A stretch of 64,000 bases of DNA from Plumapathes pennacea (taxonomy: Eukaryota > Cnidaria > Anthozoa > Antipatharia > Myriopathidae): positions 3,645,001 to 3,709,000 of the forward strand of contig OZ038464.1 in assembly GCA_964036295.1 (NCBI GenBank), given 5' to 3'. Both the position numbers and the translations under genes were made by a program. The notes beneath the pieces were generated by a model that was given only the letters and a program-made list of their open reading frames with translations, made no database searches and was not told where the DNA came from. Positions 41,311 to 56,600 of the stretch are shown in pieces (position 1 is the first letter of the stretch; the number at the start of each line of letters is the position of its first letter).

Positions 41311-44300
41311 GTTATTATTATTATTATTATTATTATTGTTATTATTATTACTTATAATGTGGGAGTTAAGTCTCAAAGTTTGTTCGTCAATTTTTTTGGT
41401 GCGAAAATCGAGTCTTGCGAAAAAACTCTGTCCATAACTTATGGTACGGACCGCGCACTCGGTTAATAAGATGTATTTATATGCAATATAAAATATGAAG
41501 AACTTATCTAAACACGATAAAACATTTGCGACACAAATAATGAAAATCAAACGTCATGTCATAAATTCGTCCACCTAATTCTCTAGATAGATATACGAGT
41601 CTCGAACTGTAAATATTAGAGTGGAAGATAAGAGAACTCATAGCAAGAGTGGAGTAAATAAGTTATTTTCGCCATTGCATTTTTTCCATTTTTTGAACAA
41701 TATTGGTACTGAAAATATAGCGACCTGTTCTTTTTTAAACTTTTTTTCGTAAACCAAGTTTAGTAAACTTTCTCGTGTCTCCAGAATTGGAAAAAGAGGA
41801 CGATGAACTGAAGGATGTGAAGGAAGCCGCAGAAAGTAAGTGATGACCTAATTACTATGACAATGATAGGGCATAAATGACACCAACGGTATTAATGATT
41901 AATGAATATATATGAGTTTATCATATATACATCATGTAATGATTAATGCTATACTTTTCAGTTGTAAATATGTTATAATTTCTAAAAATGTTTTTTTCGT
42001 GATGCCTAATTATAATGATGTATTTTGAAGGTTTAACTCACACAATACGCCTCCTTTGATTTGAGTAATCGTGTTCATTGTCGCATGAAAAGTTCTTTTG
42101 ACTTTTCTTTTAATTCCGTTTTGTGAAGATGACATAGACAGTGCATTGAATTCGGGCGATATTAAGAAGATTAAGGAATGCGTGACTCCCAGCAAATTGG
42201 TGAAGTGCACAACCAGCTCACTGAATAAAGCAATGGAGGTATGTACTGTAACCGTTGTAACCTAAATCAATCTATGCATTCAGTTTTTTCGGTAAGCTAT
42301 TTATTCTACGTGATCGAAAATTCATATTTAATTGAATTATGGATATACAAGCCAAAACAAAGCAACCCATGGCCCTTTTCGCGCGCAGTGGTATGTTGCG
42401 GTAAAACAGCGGTCGGTGCGTGAACGAGTTTCGATTGAAATGGTAATGTCCCTCGTCGATTTTTTTCGTCAAAGAATTATTGCCACAACTAAACCTTTTC
42501 CGTTCGTTTTGCCTATTGAAATTGACATAATGCTGACATAAATGAAGGCCGTTCTACTATAACATTACGCGGCACTCAAAGGGTTATATCAGAGTTGAGT
42601 TTCTGAGTGCAGTTTTGGGCGTTGATTGGGCGAGGGAACGATAACCAATCATATTGTGTAAATAAAAGCCCACCTACATGCATGTATATGTATGTGTGGC
42701 AGACAGCATAGTATGTTTGAAAATGGAGCTGTCATTTTTAGTTAGTGTTTTTCCATATGTATTGCGGACAAGTCAGTAACTATAGTGCTGGGGCGTGGGA
42801 ATTTTCTGCAAAGCAAGACAAGATTGCCAATTAACACGAAAAGAACTGAGTAAGTAACGAATAAAAGATGAAGCACAATAGATGGACAGAGATGGAGTGG
42901 TTAGAAAGTAGTAAAGTAGGAAATAATGCAAAAGAAAAGACGAAGAAAAATAGTTGAAAAGTGACAAAGAAGCCTGTTCCATTTTTTTCTTTCAGGTCAG
43001 TCACACGCTTCACGCGTTAGCCAGGCAACGTGGGCCTGACGAAGAAGACTTTTTGAAGCTAGAAAAGAATGTAGAAGAGTTTGAAATTTCTCTGCTGGAC
43101 CCTCTCAAGTCAGATGATAGACGAAGAGATGTATTTGGCGCAGACATAGACAGCTTTGTGGACATGGCCATTGAGAAAGGACAGAAAAGGGTAAAAAACC
43201 TGTGCTTTTAAAATCGTTCGATTGTTTTTATTGTCACTGTAAATTGCACAGGAAGTTTGCGGTGCATCCTTTCTCTCTTCCTGTTTTCGATTTGTGGAAA
43301 CGTAAACAAAAATACCGGATAATAATAAACGGATTTATCTCATCCGGGCATTACCGAATATCGTAAATCACATAAACAACATTTAACGCCTTTATCCCAT
43401 ATTCTTATTTATTTAGTTCATTGCTCATCCTGTTGTTTACAACTTGCTCCATGAAAAATGGTATGGAGAGTTTGCAACGTTCAAGAACAGTCCATGGACG
43501 AAGTCCAGGTGGTGGACCTGGCTTTTCCTGAACCTTTGGACTCCTCTTGACGTCATACTGTTCCCAGTCCTCTTCTTGGTGTTCTTTATTTGTCACGTGA
43601 TTACCAAGGTGATCAGGAAGAAGAGAGGTATGATTGAATAACCCTTTTGCTCCTAAAAGTTATCAACTTCAATTTTCTCCTTCAGTTGTTTACCGGAGAT
43701 ATATCGTACAATGTGGAGAATCTGGCTTTTGATGGCTTGTTTGAGCTGATTAGACTGTCAGTTCTCACCGTATTACTCATACATTTTCTTCTAAAAAGGT
43801 TGAGAGAATCTACATTCTTAGTTCGGAAGTCAGTGAAACTAAATTTAAAGTGGAATTATGCTGTGCATAGTGGTTTTTGGGCTGTGGAAATTAATCGTGA
43901 TATATTGTTTTTATTGGTTTTGCGTTTTCTACGCCTTCGGATTGGTCCAAACAGGTTTTATAACATCATCAGCAAATCAGGAACAAAACTAATCAAAGGT
44001 TCCCCAAGGGCCAACATGAAAATATATTCTAGTTAACTTTTATGAAATGGAGAGCTACCTCTCCTCCCGCTTGAATTCCTTGGAGACATATATGGGACTC
44101 TTGTGCAAATTAAATGGAAACTGGGGAGTGAGGTTGCTCACCAAAGCTGGAGGGGCAAGCTCAATCATTTCGCGAGAAAAACGTTTTTTGGACATATAAA
44201 ATTTTTTAATTTTTTGGGGGGTCGAGATGGTGATTGGTTGAATCATTAATAAATGTGACGTCAGTTTCTGTCTACGTGACTTTATGGTTGCGCAGTTATT

Positions 44301-45405
44301 TGCGGCGGAAAGAAGGTTCTGTTTACCTTGCCTCAGTGGGCTTTACCGTCCTTTTGTACCGCTCCTATCGCATGCGAACGTACACGCCGGCTGTGGGAGG
44401 CCCACAGTAAATTTTCTGGAGCCGTTTTGGCTCGGGTCGGTTCGTAGAGAAGTTACAACCTGAACGAAGCCTGAATGGTGATTAAAAAATAAACAAATAA
44501 ATAAATAAATATTTGTGTGAATAAAAAAATTGTGTGTGGTCATGCATAGTACGTAGCTGGCTTAGTGTAAAGCCCCGATCAAACGGTGATGATAGTCGCT
44601 GATAGTTCGAACTTTCACGCCCATTTGAACCACGAACTATTATGGACTATCATCAACTAGCAAATAGCTTCATGTACACTTTGCGGACCTATGTTTTAAT
44701 CATGCAAGAAGTTCAAAGCAAGCGCTCGAAACGTTAGCCTACAATATTTTGTTAAGTTCATTACTGGTCAACACGAAGAAAGTTCTTGCCGCATCAAAAT
44801 ACCAAAAGCCTCCAAATTCCGGGCGGCTGTAATACAGGATCGATGCTTGAGTTGCTTCTTGACCACACAAGTGTCACTTTGTGGATCGCATCTTTAATGC
44901 ACTAAGCGAATAGTTACGTAAAATACTAGCGTTCTGTGTCATAAAATGAAAATAATTGTGTTGAAATTTCCCTGCTGATTTTCGGCGAAAATTCACACGG
45001 GTTAATGTTTCTCCTAGTATTTATTGCTGCAATATTTCGTTGTTGTTCTCTCAATCAGGGGTTAAAGTTGGTTTTGTTATTTGCGCCACGGGACCAGATG
45101 CTAAGACGAATACGCACCCATTCATGACAGAAACCGTCAAAGGTATTATTGAAACGCTTGGCTACACGGACGGGAAGTTTGCGGTTATTGCTCGAGATAA
45201 TGAAAAGGTTAAATGGATGGGGTTTCAAAAAGGCTACTCCAAGGATGATTTCCTGGCAAACGTCATGAGTGCTCCAACACAACCACCTGGGATGCATCTC
45301 ACCCTAAGAGAGAGTCTCGATAAAGCAAAGGAATTGTTCAACGAAGAGGATAAAGAAAATGAAAAGGTACCGTGGCCATGGTCATGATCATGATCATCAT
45401 AATTG

Positions 45406-45463
<58 letters not shown>

Positions 45464-45575
45464 CATCACCATCATTATCATCACCATCACCATCATCATC
45501 ATCACCATCATTATCGTTATCATCATTATCATCATCATTATCATCATCATCATCATCGTCGTCGTTGTCATCATC

Positions 45576-45673
<98 letters not shown>

Positions 45674-45872
45674 TATCATCATCATTATCATCATCATCAT
45701 CACCATCACCATCATTATCACCATCATCACCATCATCACCATCATCACTATCATTATCATTATCATCATCATCATCATCATCATCATCCTCATCATCATC
45801 ATCATCATCGTCATCATCACCATCATTATCACCATCATCACCATCATAACCATCATCACTATCATTATCATT

Positions 45873-45913
<41 letters not shown>

Positions 45914-45926
45914 TATCATCATCATT

Positions 45927-45964
<38 letters not shown>

Positions 45965-48900
45965 TATCATCATCCTCATCGTCATCACCATCATCACCAC
46001 TATCCTCATTATCGTCGTCGTTATCATGATCATGATCATTGTCATTTTCCTCGTCAATATAAACATTTCTATACCGCTTTGGGTTATGTGAGCTTTATTC
46101 TTTACATATATTTTCACAAAGCGGTATGTATTTTTCCTTTGGGAATTAACAAAATAACTATCAACCAATCAGAACGTATCTCGGCAACCAAAGTAACACC
46201 TTGGTCGGCGTAAACAAACTTCAGCTGTGCAGCTTCATATTTCGAATGCAAAATGGGAAACGATTTTCTGGGGGTTTCGGTTGATTTCAGTTTTCTTCGT
46301 AAACAAGAACTGAGTATGTTTGTGGGGGCGAGTTGGCTCAGATTTTACCAGCAAGCGGCTCCTGTTTATTTGTGACGCAGTTGGAAATTCAGGCCGTGTA
46401 GTGGCATGATTTGGTAAGTTAGAAATAGTTCCCTAGGCCACAACTAATATTTTGTACTACCGGTTGCCAGCTTTAACCGCTAATTGCTAATTTGTTAATT
46501 GCTAGTTATTCACTACAACTGGCAGCATCCCCGTTTGTTGCTACTTTTCTAGCAACAAAACTGCTTGTTATGCTTGTTTCTTCCCCTAACTTCAATTTAT
46601 TTTTTGTTTTTTTTTTTTGTTTCTTTGTATTTCTAGATTTGTTAAGCGCATTAATTTGTTTCGGTGCTACCTTCTCAACTTGTGCAGGTGTTGGTGATGC
46701 TGGCAGATTACAAAGCAACACTAAAAGACGATACAAAATTAGATGATGCTGACCAGACAACCAGAAGGAGTGGCGCGGATCGTGTAGTTGCTGTCGCAAT
46801 CGGACCTTTTGCAAAACCACAGCAGTTCAAAGTATTGACTGATGAAGATGACATAATCATATCACACGGGCTGGAAAGTCCAAAGGAATTGGGAAAAAAG
46901 ATTTTCGAAAGTATGATATTTCTTTTAACAAAGACTTAATTATAATGAAAGCTTTACGTGTTATTCTAAATGCTGGAAGGCGACTTAGTTAAAATTAAGT
47001 TTTTCAACAGTGGAACCGGTCTATATGTTCCTTGGTGTTGCTTGGAAACTGAGCATGATTAAAGAAATGAGTGAGTGAGTTGCTAAGGCCAGGGTCCAAG
47101 GCCGTACTTCACATGAGCCGAACTCAATGTAAATGAGTGAAATCGATTGTTTGACCTAGTTAGCATTGAGAAAAGGGCTTTTTATCCCTGGCCTAGGTGT
47201 CAATGCATTTTCCCTAATAATTCTTTGCATGCACTACAACCGTAAATCCTCGTTTTTAAAGGTAAGGCTACCTTTCGTGCAAAAACAGCAAAAAAGAGAA
47301 AGAGGGGAGGGGGCGCTTATTTCCATTTTTGACTAAGAAAATGGAGCGCTTATTTGAAGGGGTCGTTTACTCTAGGAGGGCGCTTATTCTTGGATTTACG
47401 GTAAATCAAAACTGAAAAAAGCTATTGAGTACCCTGTTTTCCTTCTAAGAGTTAAGTACATCTTTTGATTTGAAATTGATTTTTATGTAATATGAAGTTA
47501 TTTCTCGTTTATTCACTCCTTTCTTGGATTATACTGTATCACTTGGTATAATAAGTAAATCATATTTTGCTTTTCGTTTCAGAAATCCAGGGAAAGGACG
47601 TCTTTGGTGAGTAGTTTGCGCTAATGGTGGTATTATTTTCCTTCATTTAAATGACAACGTTTACGTAAATATATTGGAAGTGTCTTACCTACTTTGAATT
47701 CTCTATTATTTCATATTGTATAGGGGTTTATCTTATCCACAACAACCGCTTTTGACTAATGAATTGATGTCTTCCTCGGTATTTGTGTGACTGAAAATAT
47801 GGGACTGTGTTATCTTTAAAGGGGCCCTCTCAGCCTTTTCAATTTTTTTTGTTTATATCTAGGAAATCCAAGGCTGATTTGGTTCGCAACACGAAAGAAC
47901 GTATTTAAACAAAAGATTAATAAGTTAGTAGCACTTTTAGATCAAAAGAATCCAATTTTCTTCTCAAGCGAGTCAAATGGAATGGACTCCATTCATCTTC
48001 CGACCTTCGGAGGCTCTAAGAATGGCGGATTCAAGGATTTGGGAGCGCAAAGGACTGTGGTTGAGAGGGCCCCGTTAATGCCTAGCGATAGTTTGCCAGT
48101 CATGGGAATATCGTCAATTTGGAGTACCGGACACTGAAGCTATGAATCTCAACCACCCACCCCACCCCCACCCCCTGCCCCCCCCCCCCCCCCCCCCCCC
48201 CTCCTCCAAATTGGTTGCATTGATGCAGGTGAATGAGGTCAGTCTATTGAAATTGTTATGTAATTCTATTTTCAACAGTCTCGTTTTTATTCAGCATATA
48301 TCTAGTTGTCCTTTTTTTTTTCAGAATAATACAAGTTTTACTTTTTATAAATATTAATCCCTTGTTTGTAATGGTCTTGGTGTTATTCAATTTATATCTT
48401 GTTCTGGTTCTTTTCAGAATGGTACAAGTTATATTTTCTGACTCCCTACTTCATTTACTTGCGGGATACCGTCAGTTTCCTCGCACTTTTAATCCTCCAT
48501 TACGCCGTCTGCCTTGCGCCGTCTACAATTTCACTCAGTGGAGTTGAGATTACCATCATCATATTCTTTATTGGACGGGTAATGATGGAGATAAAGCAAT
48601 TTGTCGATGCAAGGGAGACAACAACAGATTCTGGTAAATCTAACGGACACGCGCTGTGGCGAAAAGTTGCCTTGTATTTTAGGTAAGAGGACCAGACGCT
48701 TTTAATAAGCGATTTAGAAATTCACTTACTAATATAAAGAGGTTATTACACGGGAAGGAGCGCAATACGGCGGAGTATTTTTACGAGTCGGTTTTATTTT
48801 TTCGAGCCTGCTTCAGGCGAGAAAAAATAAAACTGACGAGTAAAATACAGCCGTATTGCACGACTTTTCGTGTAATAAATTGTTTATTACACGACAAACA

Positions 48901-50650
48901 AAGCAGGGCAAACATTCTCGCCGCTCGCAAAATGGAACAAAAAAATGACGCGTTCGTAAACTTTGCTTGCGAAAACTGATCACGTAAGCTAATAAACCAG
49001 TTGATCTGGTTCCTGACGAGTGCAATACGCTCCCATCTTTGCACTCGTTTTGGCCCGTATTTGCACTCGAAAATGTGAAGTCGTGTAATAAAAAGATATA
49101 TATCAGGTTTAGATTGCCGTATTCCGCAGGCTGCAAACCGCAAAAAAGTCACAATTCGCTGTTGCCTGTTTTGTCACGTTTTCGGCGCCAGCAATAAGCT
49201 GCTGTCCATTTTAGAATTTACTACCTTAGAAAAACGTGACGGGTAAGATAGATCATATGACTTTTTGTGTTGTGCGGGCTGCAGAATACGACAATCTTCG
49301 ACCCCCTAGTGTTCCGATTAGTACACCTTTTAGGGTGACGAAAAATTATTGCATTTTTATAAATAGATATATCTGATTGATTGATTTGATGACATATAAC
49401 AAGTCGCGTAGAAATACTCAGGGTGGATCCTGGTACGAACACTATACTCACTGTAGTCCATATTCCTGGTTTGTGACGTCATCGCGGCCATGTTGGATAT
49501 CCTGGGAAAAAAACTTTTGCTATTATCTTCTATTTATATGGTTGCAATGTCTGTGTACAATATGATTCATTTCTTTTTTGTATTGTGTTCATCACCATGG
49601 CCGCCGTGGCGTCATATACAGTCGAACCCCGCTATTTCGAACTTGGTCAATTCGAAGTCCCCGTTATTTCGAAGTCAAGCCGACTCCCCTTGGATTTACC
49701 GTCATTTTTTCAGTCATTTATTATCGGCTATTTCGAACTTGGTTATTTCAAACTCCCTGTTATTTCGAAATCATCCTTGTTCACCTTGACCAAAATTCGA
49801 CTCCTTTATTTCAAACTCTTTGTCAACTTTTATAGACAAACAACAAAACACCTCAGAGCACAGCTGGAAATATCGAATTTTAATTGAACTTGTACTGATT
49901 TATTAGTAGATGACGTAACATTGCTTGACAACTTGCAGTGTCCCATCTTCTGCATCTTCATATCCTGTTGTGAAAGCTTGGAAGTTTGCATGCTTACATA
50001 CAGTTGAATCAACCCATCTTGAAATTTTTTAATAGCAGGTTGTAATTTGATGCTAGCTTGGTTATTTCGAAACCCCGCTATTTCGAACTTTTTTCATTTC
50101 CCGTGGGATTTCAAAATAACGGGGTTTGACTGTATTGCAACTCTTGATTTTCCAGAGATCGTTGGAATGCCCTGGATTTTATCATAATCTTAACGTTCTT
50201 CGTTATCGTCCCCCTTCGTTTGGTTACGTTGAGTTTATCCTCCATCACTCAAAACCGCACTTTGGCCGTCGCTAACTACATGTATGGCCTGAACACCATG
50301 TTACTGACGCTAAGGGTCTTGGGAAGCATTCTGGAGTCAACACGAAGAGTCGGAGTGATGCAGATCGCGCTTTTCAAGATCATTGGTGACGTCACCGTAA
50401 TATTTTGGCAGTTCGTAGTGGCCATTTTGGCGTTTTCGATGGCAATCACCAAAGTTTTCATGGCAGAGAAATCGTTCGTTGTATCAAGCGAGAAGGAAAA
50501 TGAACAGTACGTATAATATTATTTCTAACGTCGTAGTTTCCTTAGTCAATCAACGCCCTAAGTGTACAGTCAGGAAAAGAAGGCAATTCGCGTGCCTCAC
50601 AGTTGAATAGTCAAAACGTAGCAGCCATGTGCCAAAAACAAAAAAAAAAA

Positions 50651-50682
<32 letters not shown>

Positions 50683-53600
50683 AAGGAGAAGGCGCCAAGA
50701 AATGGATTGAAACGGGACAACGTTCGGTAATTCTTTGAGCCGAAATTAAGGATACGAATTCTGAATTATTAAGTTTTCCCTTGATACGGATCTTTGTCTT
50801 ATTATAAGACAGTATATACCATAGTGTGTGTGTGTGTGTGTGTAGTCACTTAATTTTCTCAAGCAAGAGCCTGTTTAAACATTGAGTCAAGTTAGAATGC
50901 ATCTTCTTCTGTAGGTTGTGCAATGATGCGGGGGTGTTTTGGTAAGTACCTATGTTTTACATGCAGCAAATTAACATAGTAGGAGTAGACGCAGCCCAGA
51001 CAAGATTTGTTATTGTAGTCGCAATAGTATTTGGATGTGCGGGGGCAAAACGTGTTATAAGGGGAGGAGTAGGTGGTGTGTAGAAACATTGTAGAGATAC
51101 TTATGTGAATACTAAAAGTAATAAGATAGTAAATGAAAAGCACGAGCTAGTGAGTGGGAGTTAATATAACATATGGAAGGCAGGCAGTGATATTTATTAT
51201 TAGTATACCACACAAGTGAATAGTGCCTTTCGCGCGCTCTGATTGGCTCCTCAATCTCGGAATATCAAGTACTATTCACCTCCACTTCGGCAAATAATTG
51301 TTAATTATACTAATTTGCTTCTTTATTTAGTAAATTTGTCCTATTTATGTGATTTTATTAATATTAATAAGTATAACAACATGTTGACCGCTATGGAAAT
51401 GATAGATCCTTTGTCGCAGGCAAGTATTACACGGCGTCTCTTGCTGTTAAGTTAAAATTAGCCAAAGTCAGATAAGATATATTCTTTCCTGGTTACCTTT
51501 TATCTCTGAGTAGTACACACTCTTGAGTATGGTTGGTAACTTTTTCAAAACCATCAGTTTCTCTTCTCTCTTCTATGTTTAGTTGGTGGGGAACACTCCG
51601 TCACCTGATGTGGTCTCTCTTGGGAATCGCTGATGCGGACAAGTTCGGATCTACAGACAAGACTTCAATTAACCTCGTGTGGGCGCTGTATGCAATGTTC
51701 TTGGTCATTGCTGTTATCATGCTGGTGAACATGTTGATAGCTGTGCTATCAAACGTATACCAGGGTGTGGAGGTAAAGTAATCTTTCCAGGTTACACCTT
51801 TCATTACACGCGAATAATAATACAAAAAGCAGTTAAATGATTATCAAATGTGGCCTTATGGAATGGCTAACACTCAAAAGTTTATCGAAACACTCTAGAC
51901 CGCGTCCAGCAGGTGCCAATTCAATAAACATTTACAAGTTGGAAAATTACCAAAACACTACAAGTCGCAAAGTCCGCAAAGTGTCACAGAGAATGTCTCA
52001 AATGGATAGTCGCAAGAGTACATGGCCAACAGATGGGATTAAAGAGACTCCCTCACAATGCTTTACGTGCCGGTGTTTACGTTATCGTTTGGGAGCTTTG
52101 GTACTTTTCGATTGCCCATGATATGTCTTTTTCGTCTGGTTCCTACTACGTTCTATGTTATAGTAAATTTGTCTTAAATTAGTCTTAAAGAAAAAGAACT
52201 AGAAAAGAATTTAATCGATAGCCGTTTGATACGAAAATGGCAATCGACTGTCGATGGGAGCGCAATGCATGAACAGTGAAAGTGCCTCTTTAACACCTTT
52301 TTGTGCATTTTGAGAGAAATGCTTCAACTTGTAAAATACACCTTTAACTGTGTTTCATTGAATTGGCCCCAGCATGTTCTCATCAGGCGTTCATACATTG
52401 CACGTTTCACCGCGACGGCGAGTGATTGCACAGTTTAAACTGAATGAACTATATAGTACCACTACTATACATCACTCAAAATATACATTCTCATGAGTTC
52501 CATGACCCGGATGAAAAGTTTTTTAACCATGCATGGACACTGTACCTCCTGAAGGGCCCTAATTTATTGCTCGTTGTTTGATTGTTCTTTTGTTTCTATT
52601 TTGACTGTTTGATTTATCTTTTTTTTTACGCAGGACAATTCTTTACCTGAATGGTGTTTCAAGCGAGCCATCATGCACAGGACCTACAGTAACTACCATC
52701 CCATACCCGTTCCGCTGAATGTAATTACTATTCCATGTTGTTGCTGCTTCAACAAAGAAGAAAACGACGACAAAAGAATCAAAGAGCGTAGAGTGAGTTA
52801 CGTAAAGCATTACAGTCTCCCTCTAAGACGGAAATCCTCGGGACCAGCTCCAACTGTTTGTTTTAGATAGGTTACCGTCTTATATATAACTCAGTTAGAG
52901 CAAATGACTGGAAGAAACGTCAGGACCACTCCTGCCAGGTGTCCGTCTTAGAGAGGGTCCGTGTCAAGAGGGTGTTGACTATATTTACTTTCAAATGTTG
53001 CATGGCTTTGTTAAGGGTTACATATTTTGGTCATTTAAGAATCACTACATTTTTGGTGCATGACATATTCGAGAAAATTTAAATGTTTAATATTGATTAT
53101 ATAACTTTCTTTTCCTTTTCCGATAGGAGAAAGCTTTAGGCAAATTAATGCGGACTCTTGAAGGAAGATATTTTGCAACACACGGCTACTCCTTCCCTCT
53201 TACAGGTATTTGTCTGAACAGAACACGCGAACACTGCAGAAGTTAGAATGTACTCACTGAGTTGAGAAATGTATTTGAATGGTCACACCTTTACGTTCAG
53301 GAGCTGAACATTAACATTGCTATTTGGATGCATTCATTGAGAGCTTTCTTCTTAGTACATCAGTAAAGTTTGGTCTGCCCCGTTTAGAGGTGCCGAGTCA
53401 GCAGGGTGTGAGGAACTCATGGAGTTCTGCGTTACTGTGCTTTACAGGTGAACAAAAGATGGACCAAGTATTTGAAGAGTTAGCAGGAAACCGTAAAATT
53501 ACCAACCAGATTGCTCAACGAGTGTTCTTCAGTGAAAATGTTGTTTTGGTAACTATATTCTACAATGTCACAATATTATTTGTTGCGTGCGTACAGTATG

Positions 53601-56600
53601 TTCCTGTGTTCATCAAAAACAACATTTGTTTTATCAGTGTCTTTCGGGCTAAAAGTGCTATGTAGGGGAGAGGGGGTGGGGGTTTGCACACGAACGACTT
53701 TGGCCGATGTGTGTTTACTTATATAGATGAAATATCTTCAACTTACCAAAAATGTCAAAAGAGCCATATAGCCTGTTAGGCTGACCAATTTTTCAAAGTT
53801 CGTCGAAAGTCGCCAATTGGAATTTGCTAAGTGAACACCGGATATTTTTTCACTTGATTCTCTCACGCTTTTTATAATATACTTAAACGAAACAATGAAT
53901 TTAATCCAACTTGTTTGATAATATTTTCATCGTGAACAATCAAAAAATCACATAAATATTCGTTTTGCACGAGTCTGTAGTATTTTAAGTGTGCTCGGCC
54001 AGACTAGACCTGTAATTATAATTACTCCGACCAATTTTCATTAATTTTCACAGATACTGCATTTACACGATGTATGGTGATGATATTATCATTCGAAGTA
54101 CAAACAAACTGATTTTCTGTTGTTTCTATTTGATCCGCAGTCCCATAGGTGGGTTGGCAATGGAATCAGGACAGATGGAAACACATTGACATACAGTGCA
54201 CCAGACGATTGCCCTATATGTCAACACGAGGAACCGACACAGCAACACTGCGTCTCCTATTCGCAGCCTTTGGATCGCAAATGTCCCATGTTTGAAGTAA
54301 TTAAGCTTGTTCAACGTTTCTTTAGTTGCGTTTCCACAAGTACGTTTCCACCTCTCGCAGGCTGTTGACTTTCACCACGCCAGGGACAGTACTTTCATGA
54401 CACAGACGTAGGTTGTATTATATGCCGGGGGGGGGGTGGGGGGGAGGGGGAGGGGGGAGTACTCCCACATATAAGCCATATAGGTATGTGCCACCCCAAA
54501 GGGTATCGTTTTTAAGCATTTTTAGTCTGAGATAAGCTATTAATTTGGCTTTTTTGGTCTAAAACAGGATATCGATTTTGTCTTTTTGGTCTTTTTGGTC
54601 TGGGGTAGGGTAAATGGAAGAAAATACAGGGTGGAAATTGTTGCAGCGAAAAAAATCTGTGAAATAGGTCTGAAATCGGGTATACATTTTAGAGTAAGGT
54701 CTGAAACAGGGTATTCATTTTGAAGTCAGATCTGAAAACAGGGTATAGAAAATTAGATATTTTGGTCTGAAAGAGGGTAAGGCTTTTGAGGACCGGGTCA
54801 CTCCCACCCAAACTTATAATTCCTATTTACAATTTTAGCTTATTTTCTTTTAATACCTTATTATAGGAAATTAACGCTACATGTTAATTTTTGTGAGGGT
54901 TAGTTTCCGCGACTTTAGTGAGCCGTTTTCGGATGACTGTCGAAAACCAAAACCAAAGTAATCGCACAGGCCAATCACAGAGACTGAGAGAAAACAGTTC
55001 AACCAATTGGAAGCCAAAGTAATTTGCATTTGGTCTTGCGTTTGGTTTTACTTTCCAATCAGCAGTGCGAGTACACGCCATCGCTTGTGTGAGAAGTGTT
55101 TGGTTTTGGTTTTGGTTTTGTTCTTGATTGGCTGAGCATGCTGACAAACTCGTGTGGGCCAATCCAAAAGCAAAGCAAACGCATAACCAAAGCAATCACA
55201 CAATTACTTTCGACAGTCATCCGAAAACCGCTCTAATACACCTGTGAGGCAATAGCTTCCTCCTTTGTGCACACTGTATTTCGACCTTTTACAATGTAAA
55301 AGCATACGGTTTACGATGCTTTACTTTCGTTTTCAGAAGAGCAGTTCTCGCCATTTTCCTTCATACTGACATTTTACCACCTTTTTCGTGTTAATTTCCT
55401 TTATTCGGAAGTATTTTTTCCTCTAATTTGCGTCAATTTAAGTCACATTAACTTCAAATACCTTAATTAACAGGAACGTTAACTTTCTTAAATACGTAAC
55501 CCAACTGGACTCTAGGGTAACTGCTACACGCTGCAGTATTTTCGCCCAGTGATCCTGACTCTATAGCCCTGAGTGATCACATTTAGGATTTGAGTGATCG
55601 CATGCAGGAATTTTAATTTAATTTTGTTGATTGAGTCCAATTTCTCTTTGTCTGTGAAAGGTTAAACGAACGCTCTCGACCATAGTACAATTGCGCGCAC
55701 TATATTTCCCGTAGTATATTTATAACGTAATTAATATATATTTTTGTTTTGTAAGGTTTTGATCCAGGAGAGTGGCGAGCGACGGTTGCTTTCAGTGGGA
55801 GTTGCTCAACGATCTGAACGTTTTCTTCATGGGCATGGCATTATTCCTGGATGGATAGAGGACTCTGTTGGATATCACATCGACGATGGACGGATCTTTC
55901 ACGAAAACCACAGAACTCACGGCCAAGAACTTAAAGGTTTGACCGTGTTAAAGAAACTTAATCGTAAAAATTACATTTTGGCAAGTCTAGTAGTTGGTTA
56001 AACTATTTTTCTTGTAGCCGTTGTGAGTGGAATTGTATTATTACCTTGCCTCTGCGTGAAATGTCAATCTAACAGACTAATATGTCAGGTAGATAAATGA
56101 TATGTAAGGTGGAATGAAATAGTTGAACTGTACGTTATATAAACAATAAACTACTTTTGGCGAGGAAAAATGCAAGAATAATTGTCCAAAGATACTATCT
56201 GTTCCGGGAAGTGAACAGTTCGCTCGGGGGCAACCGTGGACTTTGAGGAACAAATAATGTCGGAGTACAATCATCTGTGCATCTTTCCGAAGCTAAAAGT
56301 AGTTTATTGTCTTTATTATCCTTCAAATATTTCCTCTCGCAGCGCAAATAATGACGCAAGGACTGTGAAGCTCTTTGGTGCTTTCTGCAACTGCTTATTT
56401 GAGCATAAATTGATATCCTCCTCGATAGTCATCTATTGTTTGCTTTTTGTTTTTTGTTTTTTTGTTTTTGTTTTGACTAAATAAATAAACTGTGCTAAGA
56501 TATTGTCAATAAAGAGCGATAGTTCGCCAGGTGGTTGTTATCGAACGATAACGTCCGCTCGCCAGCGGACGTTACTGGGTCACGTGTCACACGATTCTAC

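Noticed and set aside
43647..44036. 129-codon open frame with hydrophobic stretches
   Set aside because: Overlaps an intron donor and a MITE, and copy B has no equivalent.
45338..46213. Open frames up to 284 codons over the second ATC array
   Set aside because: Same artefact in copy C.
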